Below are positions 53,594 through 63,173 of a stretch of 64,000 nucleotides of DNA, piece after piece. The position numbers were made by a program, and so were the translations under genes. The notes beneath the pieces were generated by a model. The model did no database searches. It saw nothing but the letters and a program-made list of their open reading frames with translations, and had not been told where the DNA came from. The first letter of the stretch is position 1. Each line of letters begins with the position of its first letter. The DNA comes from Pseudomonas hygromyciniae (GTDB lineage: Bacteria; Pseudomonadota; Gammaproteobacteria; Pseudomonadales; Pseudomonadaceae), in contig NZ_CP070506.1 of assembly GCF_016925675.1 (NCBI RefSeq), positions 2,478,501-2,542,500 on the forward strand, in the 5' to 3' direction.

Positions 53594-54184
53594 ATGAAGG
53601 TCACCCCGATAGTTGCGCACTTGCGCGAGTACTGCCCCAGCTTCGCCCAGCGCGTGGCGGGCGGGATTGATTTTGAGGCCGTTGCTGCGAGTGCAAAACT
53701 GAGTCGGCCTTCGGCTTATGTGATTCCAATCGGAGACAAGGCCGGGAACAACGATATCCAAACGGGTGTACGGCAGGACATCAGCGACAAGTTCGATGTA
53801 GTGCTGGTCCTCGACACTCAGGATGAGCGCGGCCAGGAAGCTGCGGACCTGGTGCATGTGTTCCGTGCCGAGTTGTGGCGGGCGTTGATCGGCTGGAAAC
53901 CCGGGCCTGAATACGACCTGATCGAGTACGAAGGCGGCGAACTGATCTCGATCAACCGCAATCGCACCATCTACCGCTTCACCTTCGCCTCGGACTTCCA
54001 GTTGGGGCGTAACAGCTCCGATCAGCCCGCTGAGACCTGGCACGAGTACGAGCTTGACGGCCTGCCACCGTTTACCGGCATGACCATCGACATGGACTGC
54101 ATCGACCCGGCAGACCCCAACTTGCAATCCCCCGGCCCGGATGGGCGTATCGAAGTGAAATTCTCAGGAGATGTAACACCATGA
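53594..54184 (+). CDS. Tail terminator-like protein (Mu gp37-like)
   Basis: A 196-aa protein, first of the Mu-like tail module: KVTPIVAHLREYCPSFAQRV, then RQDISDKFDVVLVLDTQDER and FTFASDFQLGRNSSDQPAET. This fits gp37-type tail terminators. The stop overlaps the DUF2635 start. Confidence 0.8.
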   Translation: MKVTPIVAHLREYCPSFAQRVAGGIDFEAVAASAKLSRPSAYVIPIGDKAGNNDIQTGVRQDISDKFDVVLVLDTQDERGQEAADLVHVFRAELWRALIGWKPGPEYDLIEYEGGELISINRNRTIYRFTFASDFQLGRNSSDQPAETWHEYELDGLPPFTGMTIDMDCIDPADPNLQSPGPDGRIEVKFSGDVTP

Positions 54185-54363
54185 GCAAGCGCATCACCGT
54201 GGTGCCGGCCGATGGCCGGGCCGTACCTGATCCTGAGGCGGGCGACCTGTTGCCGGCTGCGGGGCGGGAAGTTCCAGACAACGCCTGGTGGCGCCGCCGT
54301 CTGGCGGATGGCGACGTGACAACCAAGGCTGCGAAAGCGGCGAAACAAGAGGGGGCTAAATAA
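54181..54363 (+). CDS. DUF2635 protein (Mu gp38-like)
   Basis: A 60-aa protein: ITVVPADGRAVPDPEAGDLL, then AAGREVPDNAWWRRRLADGD, the full DUF2635 pattern next to the sheath gene, as in Mu. Function is unknown. Confidence 0.88.
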   Translation: MSKRITVVPADGRAVPDPEAGDLLPAAGREVPDNAWWRRRLADGDVTTKAAKAAKQEGAK

Positions 54364-55859
54364 TGTCCATCGGATTCAGCAATATCCCGGCCGATCTGCG
54401 TGTTCCGTTGTTTTATGCGGAGATGGACAACTCGGCGGCCAACAGTGCGTCGTCGACCATGCGCCGGCTGATTGTCGGTCAGGTCAATGAGGGGGCCGAT
54501 AGTGCCGACGTTGGCTCCCTGGTGTTGGTGCCCAGTTTGGCCCTGGCCAAGACCATTGGCGGTCAAGGTTCGATGCTGGCGGCGATGTACGAGGCCTGGC
54601 GCAAGGTTGATCCTGTGGGTGAAGTCTGGTGTTTGCCGTTGCAGGGGGCCGAAGGCGCAGCAGCCAAGGCCACCGTTACACTGACCGGCGCTGCCACGGA
54701 GGCAGGTTTGCTGACCCTGTATGTCGCGGGCGTTCGGGTCCAGACAACGATTACCAGTGCCGCAACCGCGACGCAGGCGGCGGCTGCCTTAGCTGTGCGA
54801 ATCAACGCGACCCCAGATTTGCCTGTCACCGCTGCGGCGGCCGAGGCGGTTGTCACCCTGACCTGTAAATGGAAGGGCGAGAGCGGCAATGACATCAGCT
54901 TGCAGCTAAATCGTCTCGGCAAAACCAATGGTGAGGCAGTGCCTGCTGGCTTGACTGCAGTAGTTACCCCTATGGCCACTGGTACGGGGGCCCCCGATCA
55001 GGTAGCGGCGCTTGCTGCCATGGGCGACGAACCTTTCGAGTTCATCTGCATGCCCTGGTCCGACACCACCAGCCTCAACGCCTGGAAGGCAGCGATGGAC
55101 GACAGCGTGGGCCGCTGGAGCTGGGCCAAGCAGTTGTTCGGCCACGTCTACAATGCCAAACGTGGCACCCTCGGTACGCTGGTGGCGGCGGGCCAGGTGC
55201 GCAATGACCAGCACATGACCATCCAGGCCATGGAGGCGGGTGTGCCGCAACCGTTCTGGGTACAGGCTGCATCGTTGGCTGCGCGTACGGCGGTTTTTAT
55301 CTCGGCCGATCCTAGTCGCCCGACCCAGAGCGGCAGTATGCCGGGCCTGGATCCTGCACCGGCCAGTGAGCGTTTCACGTTGACCGAGCGCCAATCGTTG
55401 CTCAGTTACGGTATGGCAACGGCGTACTTTGAGGGCGGTTACGTTCGCATCCAGCGGTCGATCACCACCTACCAGAAGAACGCCTATGGGCAGCCGGACA
55501 ACTCCTATCTGGACAGCGAGACGATGCATCAGTCGGCGTTTATCATTCGCCGGCTCCAAGGTGTGATCACCAGCAAGTACGGCCGCCACAAACTGGCGAA
55601 CGACGGTACCCGCTTCGGTGCTGGGGCGCCCATCGTGACGCCGAGCACTATTCGTGGCGAACTGATTGCCCAGTACGCCAAGTTGGAGCTGGAAGGGCAT
55701 GTGGAGAACTCCGAACTGTTCGCCCAGCACCTGATTGTCGAGCGTGATGGCAAGGACCCTAGCCGGGTCAACGTGCTTTTTCCGCCGGACTATATCAACG
55801 GCTTGCGTGTCTTCGCGCTGCTCAACCAGTTCCGCCTGCAGTATGACGCTGCGGCGTAA
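54363..55859 (+). CDS. Tail sheath protein (Mu gpL-like)
   Basis: A 498-aa contractile sheath subunit: SIGFSNIPADLRVPLFYAEM at the start, then VALKSIL-like SLVLVPSLALAKTIGGQGSM. A C-terminal attachment domain follows, with RTLGELIA-type STIRGELIAQYAKLELEGHV. Length and neighbours match Mu-like sheath genes. A terminator-like hairpin follows. Confidence 0.93.
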   Translation: MSIGFSNIPADLRVPLFYAEMDNSAANSASSTMRRLIVGQVNEGADSADVGSLVLVPSLALAKTIGGQGSMLAAMYEAWRKVDPVGEVWCLPLQGAEGAAAKATVTLTGAATEAGLLTLYVAGVRVQTTITSAATATQAAAALAVRINATPDLPVTAAAAEAVVTLTCKWKGESGNDISLQLNRLGKTNGEAVPAGLTAVVTPMATGTGAPDQVAALAAMGDEPFEFICMPWSDTTSLNAWKAAMDDSVGRWSWAKQLFGHVYNAKRGTLGTLVAAGQVRNDQHMTIQAMEAGVPQPFWVQAASLAARTAVFISADPSRPTQSGSMPGLDPAPASERFTLTERQSLLSYGMATAYFEGGYVRIQRSITTYQKNAYGQPDNSYLDSETMHQSAFIIRRLQGVITSKYGRHKLANDGTRFGAGAPIVTPSTIRGELIAQYAKLELEGHVENSELFAQHLIVERDGKDPSRVNVLFPPDYINGLRVFALLNQFRLQYDAAA

Positions 55860-55878
55860 CGTTGCCCCTGAACACCAG

Positions 55879-55901
55879 GCCCGCCCAGCGCGGGCGTTTT
55901 T
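55879..55901 (+). terminator. Terminator-like hairpin after the sheath gene
   Basis: GCCCGC (55879-55884) pairs with GCGGGC (55890-55895), followed by G and five T. Confidence 0.75.
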
Positions 55902-55918
55902 ATGCGCGGAGATAAACC

Positions 55919-56266
55919 ATGGGACAAAAAGTAGCGGGTACCGCCTACGTCAAAGTAGACGGCTCCCAGTTGACTATCAACGGTGGCGCCGAGGCCCCGC
56001 TGATGGAGGTAAAGCGTGAGACGGTGGTGCCTGGATACTACAAGGAAGAAGACGTGGCCCCTTGGGTCAAGTTCACGGCGGTGCACACGTCGGACCTGGA
56101 TATCAAGAAGCTGGTCAATGGCACGGATATGACGGTGACCGTCGAGTTCAAGAACGGCAAGGTCTACGTGCTGGCTGGTGCCTACCTGGTGGACGAGCCC
56201 AGCTCCAAGGGCGACGACGGCAGCATTGAGCTGCAATTCGATGGGATCAAGGGGACGTGGCAATGA
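55919..56266 (+). CDS. Tail tube protein (Mu gpM-like)
   Basis: A 115-aa protein: VAGTAYVKVDGSQLTINGGA, then EAPLMEVKRETVVPGYYKEE, matching the Mu-type tube family. It overlaps the gp41-like start (ATGA). Confidence 0.92.
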   Translation: MGQKVAGTAYVKVDGSQLTINGGAEAPLMEVKRETVVPGYYKEEDVAPWVKFTAVHTSDLDIKKLVNGTDMTVTVEFKNGKVYVLAGAYLVDEPSSKGDDGSIELQFDGIKGTWQ

Positions 56267-56559
56267 GTGAGTCGATCAAGCTGAGCGGGCCAATTGATGC
56301 CCATGGCGAGCAACTGAGCGAACTGACCCTGCGCCGGCCGACGGTGCAGGAGGTACGGGCGATTAAGGCCATGCCGTACAAAGTCGGTAAGGATGAAGAG
56401 GTTACGCTCGATACGGATGTTGCAGCCAAGTACATCGCCGTTTGCGCGGGCATTCCACCTTCCTCAGTCAACCAGCTGGACCTCGCTGACTTCAATACCC
56501 TGTGCTGGGAAGTGGCCGGTTTTTTCATGAAGTCGGCGTCACCTCAGCCGAAGACCTGA
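56263..56559 (+). CDS. Tail assembly chaperone, short form (Mu gp41-like)
   Basis: A 98-aa protein: IKLSGPIDAHGEQLSELTLR, then RPTVQEVRAIKAMPYK, the gp41/tail-assembly pattern. The slippery heptamer T-TTT-TTC is at 56520-56526, 34 bases before the stop. Confidence 0.9.
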   Translation: MSESIKLSGPIDAHGEQLSELTLRRPTVQEVRAIKAMPYKVGKDEEVTLDTDVAAKYIAVCAGIPPSSVNQLDLADFNTLCWEVAGFFMKSASPQPKT

Positions 56560-56690
56560 TTGCCGTCAGTTACGACCTGGCCTGGTACTGGAGGGTCGAC
56601 CCTGAAGTGATGATGTCCAGATCGTTGGACCTCATCATCGAGTCGCAGGAACAGGCGCTGCGAATCAATGCACACCGGCAGGAACCGTAA
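56263..56690 (+). CDS. Tail assembly chaperone, long form by -1 frameshift
   Basis: After a slip at T-TTT-TTC (56520-56526) the reading continues in the -1 frame from CAT 56526 to the stop at 56690. It adds HEVGVTSAEDLIAVSYDLAW, then RVDPEVMMSRSLDLIIESQE, giving ~142 aa. The downstream frame has no convincing start of its own and ends on the tape-measure ATG. Such paired short/long chaperones are conserved in long-tailed phages. Confidence 0.8.
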
Positions 56691-58813
56691 TGGCGGATAA
56701 ATTTCAGCTCAAGGCGTTAATCACTGGCGTCGACAAGTTGTCGCCAAAATTAGCCGGCATCCAGAAAAATGTTGGTTCGTTCAGGAAAAACCTCGAAAAG
56801 ACGGGTCTTGGGAAAATTGGTATCCAAGATCTGGTGACCGGCGGGGCTATGGCTGCGCCGTTTGCTGTCGGGGTCAAATCGGCAATCGCTTTTGAGTCCG
56901 AGATGGCTAACGTCAACAAGGTCGTTGACTTCAAAACCCCAGAGCAATTCAAGCAGATGGGGGAGGACATCACCCGCATGTCCGAAGTTCTGCCCATGGC
57001 GGCGGGTGATATCGCCAAGATTGTCGCGGCTGGTGGCCAGGCGGGGTTCGCGCAAAACGAGCTGCTGGGCTTCGCTGAAGCGGCGCTCAAAATGGGCGTT
57101 GCCTTTGACCAGACCGCCGATCAAAGCGGCGACATGATGGCCACATGGCGCACGTCCTTCAAAATGACTCAGGGCGATGTGATCGGCCTTGCCGATCGCA
57201 TCAACTATCTGGGCAACACCGGTCCGGCGAATACCAAGAAAATCTCCGATATTGTCACCCGGATCGGCCCTCTCGGTGAGGTGGCCGGCCTCGCTTCGGG
57301 GCAGATTGCGGCGTTGGGCGCGACGATGGCCGGTGTGGGTGTGGAACAGGAAGTGGCGGCCACCGGCATCAAGAACTTTATGTTGGCGATGACTAAGGGA
57401 TCTTCGGCCACCAAGGCTCAGTCGCAAGCGTTCAAGGCGATCCGCCTGGATTCCAAGGAAGTCGCCAAGTCGATGCAGACAGATGCGCAGGGCACGATCC
57501 TGAACATCCTTGAGCGGATCGGCAAGGTTGACGCCGCATCGCGGGTGGGGTTGTTAACGCAACTGTTCGGGTCGGAGTCGGTGACCTCAATTGCCTCGCT
57601 GCTCACCAACCTCGACTTGCTCAAGGGCAACTTGAACAAGGTCGGTGATGCATCCCTGTATGCGGGCTCAATGGAGAAAGAGTACGCGGCCCGTGCAGCG
57701 ACCACCGAAAACAACCTAGGGTTGCTGCGCAATGCAACCAGCAACGTGTCGAAGGCCATTGGTAATGCTCTGTTGCCTGCGGTCAACGCGGTGGTGGATG
57801 TGGTGCGGCCTATGGTGGTGCAGTTTGGCAAGCTGATCGAAGCCAACCCGGATGTGGTCCGTGGTGTGGCGGCAGCGGGTATTGCGTTTACGGCGCTGCG
57901 CCTTGGTATCGTTACGACCATCGTCGCCACCAAGCTCTTGTCGTTTGCTATGAAGGCCAATCCAATCGGCATCGCCGCGACGGCGATCGCTCTTGCTGCC
58001 GGGTTGATCGTTACGAACTGGTCGGCCCTTGCTCCATACTTTAGTGCCATGTGGGCCAAGATCCGGGGCCCCACACTGGCGGTCTGGGAGCTGCTCAAGG
58101 CCTTTGCCGCGTACACGCCCATAGGCTTGATCGTCGCCAACTGGGAGCCCCTTACGGGATTCTTCAAAGCGCTGTGGGGTGTTGTTGTGGCGCTCTCGAC
58201 GCCGGTGATGGACTTCCTAAAAGTGATATTTGATTGGTCGCCGCTAGGGCTAATCGTCAAGAACTGGGAGCCTATCAGCGCTTGGTTCAGGAGCCTCTGG
58301 GATGAGCTTCGGCCCATCATCGAACCGATGATGAAATTCTTCGGAGGAGGCGAGGGCGGTGATGGCCTGATCAAAACCGCCACTGCAAAGGCGAATGACT
58401 TCGCCGAAGCGCAGCGGATCCGCAACGCAGGTGAGGGCGGTGGTACTGGAGAGTTTCTCAAGGCCAATGCCGCGCAGGTCGTCCGGAATCAACAGACGTT
58501 TCGCAACGTCACGCAGGGCGGTGCTGATGTGTCGCAGTTGCTACGTCGGCCCGACCAGTCGCCGCCGGTCAACCTGTTGGCGGCCAGCAACTCCGGCTCT
58601 TTGCTGACTCGACCTGGAACACTGGCTGCGCCCGGCAGCGTCCCGCAGCAGGCAGCCCAAAACAATCGCGCCCAACTCACAGGCGAGATGAACATCCGCT
58701 TCAGCAACGCCCCGCCCGGGTTACGGGTGGATCCACCGAAAACCAATCAGCCCGGACTGAGCGTCAAGCCCAGCGTGGGCTATCGCACACTGGGCTCTGG
58801 AGGAACGCAGTGA
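56690..58813 (+). CDS. Tail tape-measure protein, TP901 type
   Basis: A 707-aa tail-length scaffold. The first ~330 residues form the conserved TP901 core (FESEMANVNKVVDFKTPEQF, then LPMAAGDIAKIVAAGGQAGF and NNLGLLRNATSNVSKAIGNA). Hydrophobic segments follow at ~395-450 and repeated W.....PLTGFF-type units (IGLIVANWEPLTGFF, LGLIVKNWEPISAWF). A low-complexity tail ends the protein. Confidence 0.95.
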   Translation: MADKFQLKALITGVDKLSPKLAGIQKNVGSFRKNLEKTGLGKIGIQDLVTGGAMAAPFAVGVKSAIAFESEMANVNKVVDFKTPEQFKQMGEDITRMSEVLPMAAGDIAKIVAAGGQAGFAQNELLGFAEAALKMGVAFDQTADQSGDMMATWRTSFKMTQGDVIGLADRINYLGNTGPANTKKISDIVTRIGPLGEVAGLASGQIAALGATMAGVGVEQEVAATGIKNFMLAMTKGSSATKAQSQAFKAIRLDSKEVAKSMQTDAQGTILNILERIGKVDAASRVGLLTQLFGSESVTSIASLLTNLDLLKGNLNKVGDASLYAGSMEKEYAARAATTENNLGLLRNATSNVSKAIGNALLPAVNAVVDVVRPMVVQFGKLIEANPDVVRGVAAAGIAFTALRLGIVTTIVATKLLSFAMKANPIGIAATAIALAAGLIVTNWSALAPYFSAMWAKIRGPTLAVWELLKAFAAYTPIGLIVANWEPLTGFFKALWGVVVALSTPVMDFLKVIFDWSPLGLIVKNWEPISAWFRSLWDELRPIIEPMMKFFGGGEGGDGLIKTATAKANDFAEAQRIRNAGEGGGTGEFLKANAAQVVRNQQTFRNVTQGGADVSQLLRRPDQSPPVNLLAASNSGSLLTRPGTLAAPGSVPQQAAQNNRAQLTGEMNIRFSNAPPGLRVDPPKTNQPGLSVKPSVGYRTLGSGGTQ

Positions 58814-60120
58814 CAAAGACCTGGCGCGACGACTTGTTGCCTGCATCCTTCAGGGGAATCAAGTTCCTGATCGAGCAGGCAACGGTCCCGGTTGGCCGCA
58901 AAGGCCAGTTGCATGAGTACCCCCAGCGCGATGAGCCGTTCTTCGAATCGCTGGGTAAGCAATCCCAGGTGCACAGGGTGAGCGCCTTCGTAATCGGCGC
59001 CGACTGTTTTGAGCGCCGTGACAAGCTGCTGGAAGCGCTGGAGAAGGAAGGCCCCGGCGAGCTGGTCCACCCGTGGTTGGGCCGGATGCAGGTCGATGTG
59101 GGCGAGTGTGACCTTTCCCATAGTCGGCCCGAAGGTGGCATGGCGCGGTTGGAGCTGACGTTCTACCCCAGCAAGCCGCGCAAGTTTCCCGCCGGCACAG
59201 CGAACACCCAGCAGCAAGTGGTCAAGTCGTCGGAGACGCTGCTGCAATCGGCGCTGCGCCGTTACAAGGCGGCGATGGCGCTGGTGGACAAGGCACGGAT
59301 CAACATGATCGGCCTGCGCAATGGATTGTCGAATGTCTACGCGATCATCCAGCGGCAATTCACGCCGTTCCTGGGGCTGTTCACCAACCTCAGCGGGTTT
59401 ATCCAGTCGCTGGTGAACTCTCCATCGGCGTTGAGTGCGTTGTTTTCCAGCTACTTCAGCGACTTCTCCACGTCGGGGCTGTTCCGCACTGGCGTCAGTC
59501 GCTCCAGCAGCTCCAGCGGGCAGGGTACGAGCGGAGCCGGCATGGTGACTGCGCCGAGCTACCGCAACTCGGTCGCGGTGGCTTCGCAGCACGCCGAGGC
59601 AGTGACCAGTATCAATACAGTCCAACAGGCCGGTGGGGTGGACACCACCGACGCAGCCCAGGCGGTGGCAGATCTGGTACAGGATGCACTGCTGGTACAG
59701 GTGGCCTTGATCATCAGCGAAATGCCGGTGGCCACCCAGCCAGTGACGGTGGAGTCCACGCCGTCGATTGACCACCAGGCGGTGCAGCCGGTCGAGCGGC
59801 CCGAAGTGCCGGTAGCTGATGATGTGATCGAGCTGCGTGACGCCTTGAGTGAGGCCATCTGGGAAGCCTCTCTCAAAGCCGACCCGGAGCACTACCAGGC
59901 GCTCAACACGCTGCGCCAGGCGCTGGTCAAGCACCTGACCGCCGTAGCGGCCTCGGGCGTGCGACTGGTGGATATCACGCCGGCTGAAACCTTGCCGGCC
60001 CTGGTGTTGGCCTACCGCCGCTTCGGTGACGCCACGCGCGCCGGTGAGGTGGTTCAGCGCAATCGCATTCAACACCCAGGCTTTGTGCCGGCGGTACCGC
60101 TGAAAATCGCTCAGGAGTAA
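58810..60120 (+). CDS. DNA circularisation-type tail protein (Mu gpN-like)
   Basis: A 436-aa protein starting at GTG 58810, which overlaps the tape-measure stop. The N-terminal ~100 residues (LLPASFRGIKFLIEQATVPV, then HEYPQRDEPFFESLGKQSQV) match the DNA-circularisation N-domain of Mu gpN, a virion baseplate/tail component. The rest is helical. Confidence 0.92.
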   Translation: MTKTWRDDLLPASFRGIKFLIEQATVPVGRKGQLHEYPQRDEPFFESLGKQSQVHRVSAFVIGADCFERRDKLLEALEKEGPGELVHPWLGRMQVDVGECDLSHSRPEGGMARLELTFYPSKPRKFPAGTANTQQQVVKSSETLLQSALRRYKAAMALVDKARINMIGLRNGLSNVYAIIQRQFTPFLGLFTNLSGFIQSLVNSPSALSALFSSYFSDFSTSGLFRTGVSRSSSSSGQGTSGAGMVTAPSYRNSVAVASQHAEAVTSINTVQQAGGVDTTDAAQAVADLVQDALLVQVALIISEMPVATQPVTVESTPSIDHQAVQPVERPEVPVADDVIELRDALSEAIWEASLKADPEHYQALNTLRQALVKHLTAVAASGVRLVDITPAETLPALVLAYRRFGDATRAGEVVQRNRIQHPGFVPAVPLKIAQE

Positions 60121-60123
60121 CCC

Positions 60124-61239
60124 ATGCTTGATACCGCGAATGCCGTCAGCCTGACCGTTGACGGCCTGGATTATGGCGGCTGGAAATCGGTGTCGATATC
60201 GGCGGGCCTAGAACGTCAGGCCCGTGACTTCAATCTGTCGATCACATGGCGCTGGCCAGGGCAGGCGGTTTCGATCCCCATCCGCCAGGGTGCCAAATGC
60301 ATGGTGCGTATTGGTGGGGATCTGATTCTCACCGGTTGGGTGTTCGCCACGCCGATCAGCTACGACGATAAACAAATCACTTTGTCGATCTCCGGTCGGT
60401 CCCTGACCGCTGACCTGGTGGACTGCGCAGCCGTGAACAAGCCTGGGCAGTGGAAAAACCAGGGCGTCCTCAGCATCGTCAAGGCACTGGCGGCGCCTTA
60501 CGGGCTGGCCGTGCGCAGCGAGATTGCCGAAACCGGCAAGCTCTCGGATCACACCATCGAGCCAGGTGAGACCGCGTTTGAATCCATCGACCGGTTGTTG
60601 ACTCTGTTTCGAGTGTTCTCCACCGACGATGCCAAGGGCATGGTGGTGTTGGCCAAGCCTGGAAGTGAGGGCAGGGCAGTGGACGCCCTGGAGCTGGGCA
60701 AGAACGTGTTGTCGGCCAATGCTGAACTGGACTTTTCCATGGTGTTTTCGGAATACCGGGTGTTGGGCCAGCGCAGCGGTACCGACGACGAATTCGGTGA
60801 GCAGGCCGCCGAGGTGGCGGCAACCGTCAGCGATGGCCGCACCACACGCAAGCGCGTGTTGATCATCCACGAAACTGGGCAAATGACCTCGACCCTGGCC
60901 CAGAGCCGGGCCAACTGGGAGCGTGGCCAGCGGATGGGCAAGGCGCTGGCCACCACCTACAAAGTGCAGGGTTGGCGGCAATCGAACGGTGCGCTTTGGC
61001 GTCACAACATGCTGGTGCGTGTTGTCGATCCGGTGATCGGCTTCGACCGCGACATGCTGATTGCCGAGGTCACCTATTCCCTGGGGCCCGAAGGCACGAT
61101 CACCACCATGCTGGTGGGCCCGCCGGATGGTTTTGAGCCCGAGCCGCACGACCCGCACAAAAACAGAAAACTCAAGAAGGGCGGCAAGGCCGACAACTTC
61201 GAATACCTGCTGCCTGCTGATTGGAAACCCACCGAATGA
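60124..61239 (+). CDS. Baseplate hub protein (Mu gpP/gp44-like)
   Basis: A 371-aa protein: VSLTVDGLDYGGWKSVSISA, then RDFNLSITWRWPGQ, ITLSISGRSLTADLVDCAAV and VLIIHETGQMTSTLAQSR, fitting Mu gp44. It overlaps the next start by 4 bases. Confidence 0.92.
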   Translation: MLDTANAVSLTVDGLDYGGWKSVSISAGLERQARDFNLSITWRWPGQAVSIPIRQGAKCMVRIGGDLILTGWVFATPISYDDKQITLSISGRSLTADLVDCAAVNKPGQWKNQGVLSIVKALAAPYGLAVRSEIAETGKLSDHTIEPGETAFESIDRLLTLFRVFSTDDAKGMVVLAKPGSEGRAVDALELGKNVLSANAELDFSMVFSEYRVLGQRSGTDDEFGEQAAEVAATVSDGRTTRKRVLIIHETGQMTSTLAQSRANWERGQRMGKALATTYKVQGWRQSNGALWRHNMLVRVVDPVIGFDRDMLIAEVTYSLGPEGTITTMLVGPPDGFEPEPHDPHKNRKLKKGGKADNFEYLLPADWKPTE

Positions 61240-61748
61240 GCCTACTCAACCGAATGCTGGTGCGCGGCACCGTGGTGCTGGTGGACTCAGCCAGAAAGCT
61301 GCAAGCCCTGCAGATGCGCCTCACTGCTGGGGAGGTCAAAGACGGCCTGGAACATTTTGAGCCTTATGGCTTCACCAGCAATCCGCTGACGGGTGCCGAG
61401 GGGATCGCCGCGTTCATCGGTGGTGACCGCTCCCACGGGGTGCTGCTGGTGGTGGCGGATCGTCGGTACCGGATTCAGGGTCTGGAGCCTGGGGAGGTGG
61501 CCATCTACACGGACGAAGGCGCCAAGATACATCTCAAGCGCGGGCGCATCATCGACATCGAGGCGGATGTCATCAACTTCAAAGCCGCTACGGCGGTGAA
61601 CTTTGATACGCCGGCAATCACCCAGACCGGCACGATCACCTCAGATGGCGATCAGGTGGCCGGTGGCGTCAGTCAGATCAATCACCCGCACGGCGGGGTG
61701 CTGCGTGGCGGTGACCAGTCAGGGGCTCCGATAGGGGGTGGCGGATGA
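61236..61748 (+). CDS. Baseplate spike protein (Mu gp45-like)
   Basis: A 170-aa protein with an OB-like N-terminus (VRGTVVLVDSARKLQALQMR) and beta-helix repeats (GRIIDIEADVINFKAATAVN). It ends HPHGGVLRGGDQSGAPIGGG, typical of gp45/gpV spikes that bind metal near the tip. Confidence 0.92.
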   Translation: MSLLNRMLVRGTVVLVDSARKLQALQMRLTAGEVKDGLEHFEPYGFTSNPLTGAEGIAAFIGGDRSHGVLLVVADRRYRIQGLEPGEVAIYTDEGAKIHLKRGRIIDIEADVINFKAATAVNFDTPAITQTGTITSDGDQVAGGVSQINHPHGGVLRGGDQSGAPIGGGG

Positions 61749-62143
61749 TCGTCGAACCCAGTCTAGAGGCTTCACTGATTCGCGCTGTGGTGATCAGCCT
61801 GTTCACCTGGCGCCGCGCCGCGACCGATGACCCGGTGGACGACGATGAGCGCTTCGGCTGGTGGGGTGATAGCTATCCAACCATCGCCGACGACCGTATC
61901 GGCTCGCGGCTGTGGCTCCTGCGACGGGTGAAGCTCACTTCGGACACTCAGCGTGATGCCGAATTCTACGCACGGGAAGCGCTGCAATGGCTGCTCGATG
62001 ATCAGCAGGTGCTGGAGGTCGAGGTGCTCACTGAACGCGCTAACAGTCACCGCCTCAACCTGCGCGTGATTCTCACGGTACCCAGCGGCGCCCGTCTGCA
62101 AATCAACTCAAGCCAACTTTGGCAGGTGATCTATGCCGTTTGA
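61745..62143 (+). CDS. Mu gp46-like baseplate wedge protein
   Basis: A 132-aa protein: IRAVVISLFTWRRAATDDPV, then RFGWWGDSYPTI and LGSRLWLL-like IGSRLWLLRRVKLTSDTQRD, the gp46 family pattern. It overlaps both neighbours. Confidence 0.92.
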   Translation: MIVEPSLEASLIRAVVISLFTWRRAATDDPVDDDERFGWWGDSYPTIADDRIGSRLWLLRRVKLTSDTQRDAEFYAREALQWLLDDQQVLEVEVLTERANSHRLNLRVILTVPSGARLQINSSQLWQVIYAV

Positions 62144-63173
62144 TACTCCTTCGCTCCCGGTGCTGGTCAACCGTACCCAGAGTGACTTGGCCGGGGACGC
62201 GCTGCGACGCTCCGATGCGCAAGTGTTGTCGCGAGCATTGAGTGGCGCAGTCTATGGGCTGTATGGCTACTTGGACTGGATTGCCGAACAGATCTTGCCC
62301 GACACAGCGGATGAAGAAACTTTGGAGCGCATTGCCAGCCTGCGCTTGAGTCAACCGCGTAAGGCAGCCCAGGCGGCAGAAGGTACTGCCAGCTTCACGG
62401 CTGCCGCTGGCCGGGTGGTGGATGTCGATACGGTGATGCAATCGAATGACGGCCGGGCCTATCGCGTTACCGAAAGCGTGCCAACGGTCGCGGGTACCAA
62501 TACCGCCAAGCTGGAAGCGTTGGATGCGGGCACGCTGGGCAACATCGAATCCGGTACGGTATTGACGTTAATTCAGCCCGTCGAGGGGCTTGCCAGCACC
62601 TTCACGGTGTTGGCCCCTGGGTTAATCGGCGGTATCGCCCAGGAAAGCGTCGAGTCGCTACGTGCGCGGGTGGTGCGATCGTATCGCGTGATACCCCGCG
62701 GCGGCTCGGCGGACGACTACGAAACCTGGGCATTGGAGGTGCCCGGTGTAACTCGCGCCTGGTGCCGACGAAACTTCCTAGGGCCTGGTACCGTCGGGCT
62801 GTTTGTCATGAGCGACGAAGACGCCAATCCGATCCCCGATGCCGCGCAGCTCGCGGAGGTGAAGGCCTATATCGAGCCGTTGCGGCCCGTCACAGCCGAG
62901 CTGTACGTGCTTGCCCCGGTGCAGGTGCCGGTGGTGTACCAGATTCGCCTTACGCCAGACACCAGTGCCGTTCGTGCGGCTGTCGCAGTGCAGCTGCAGG
63001 ACCTGCACAGCCGTGAGGCAGGGTTGGGCGATAAGTTGCTGATCAGCCACATTCGCGAATCGATCAGCAGCGCCGTCGGGGAGACCGATCATGAGCTGGT
63101 AGCGCCAACGACTGACGTTGCAGCCGCCAGCAATCAACTGCTGACTTTCGGGGGTTGCCTATGGCTGGATTAA
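62133..63173 (+). CDS. Baseplate J/gp47 family protein
   Basis: A 346-aa protein: TQSDLAGDALRRSDAQVLSR, then DWIAEQILPDTADEETLERI, RVVRSYRVIPRGGSADDYET and VTRAWCRRNFLGPGTVGLFV, matching baseplate J. It overlaps the gp48-like start. Confidence 0.95.
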   Translation: MPFDTPSLPVLVNRTQSDLAGDALRRSDAQVLSRALSGAVYGLYGYLDWIAEQILPDTADEETLERIASLRLSQPRKAAQAAEGTASFTAAAGRVVDVDTVMQSNDGRAYRVTESVPTVAGTNTAKLEALDAGTLGNIESGTVLTLIQPVEGLASTFTVLAPGLIGGIAQESVESLRARVVRSYRVIPRGGSADDYETWALEVPGVTRAWCRRNFLGPGTVGLFVMSDEDANPIPDAAQLAEVKAYIEPLRPVTAELYVLAPVQVPVVYQIRLTPDTSAVRAAVAVQLQDLHSREAGLGDKLLISHIRESISSAVGETDHELVAPTTDVAAASNQLLTFGGCLWLD

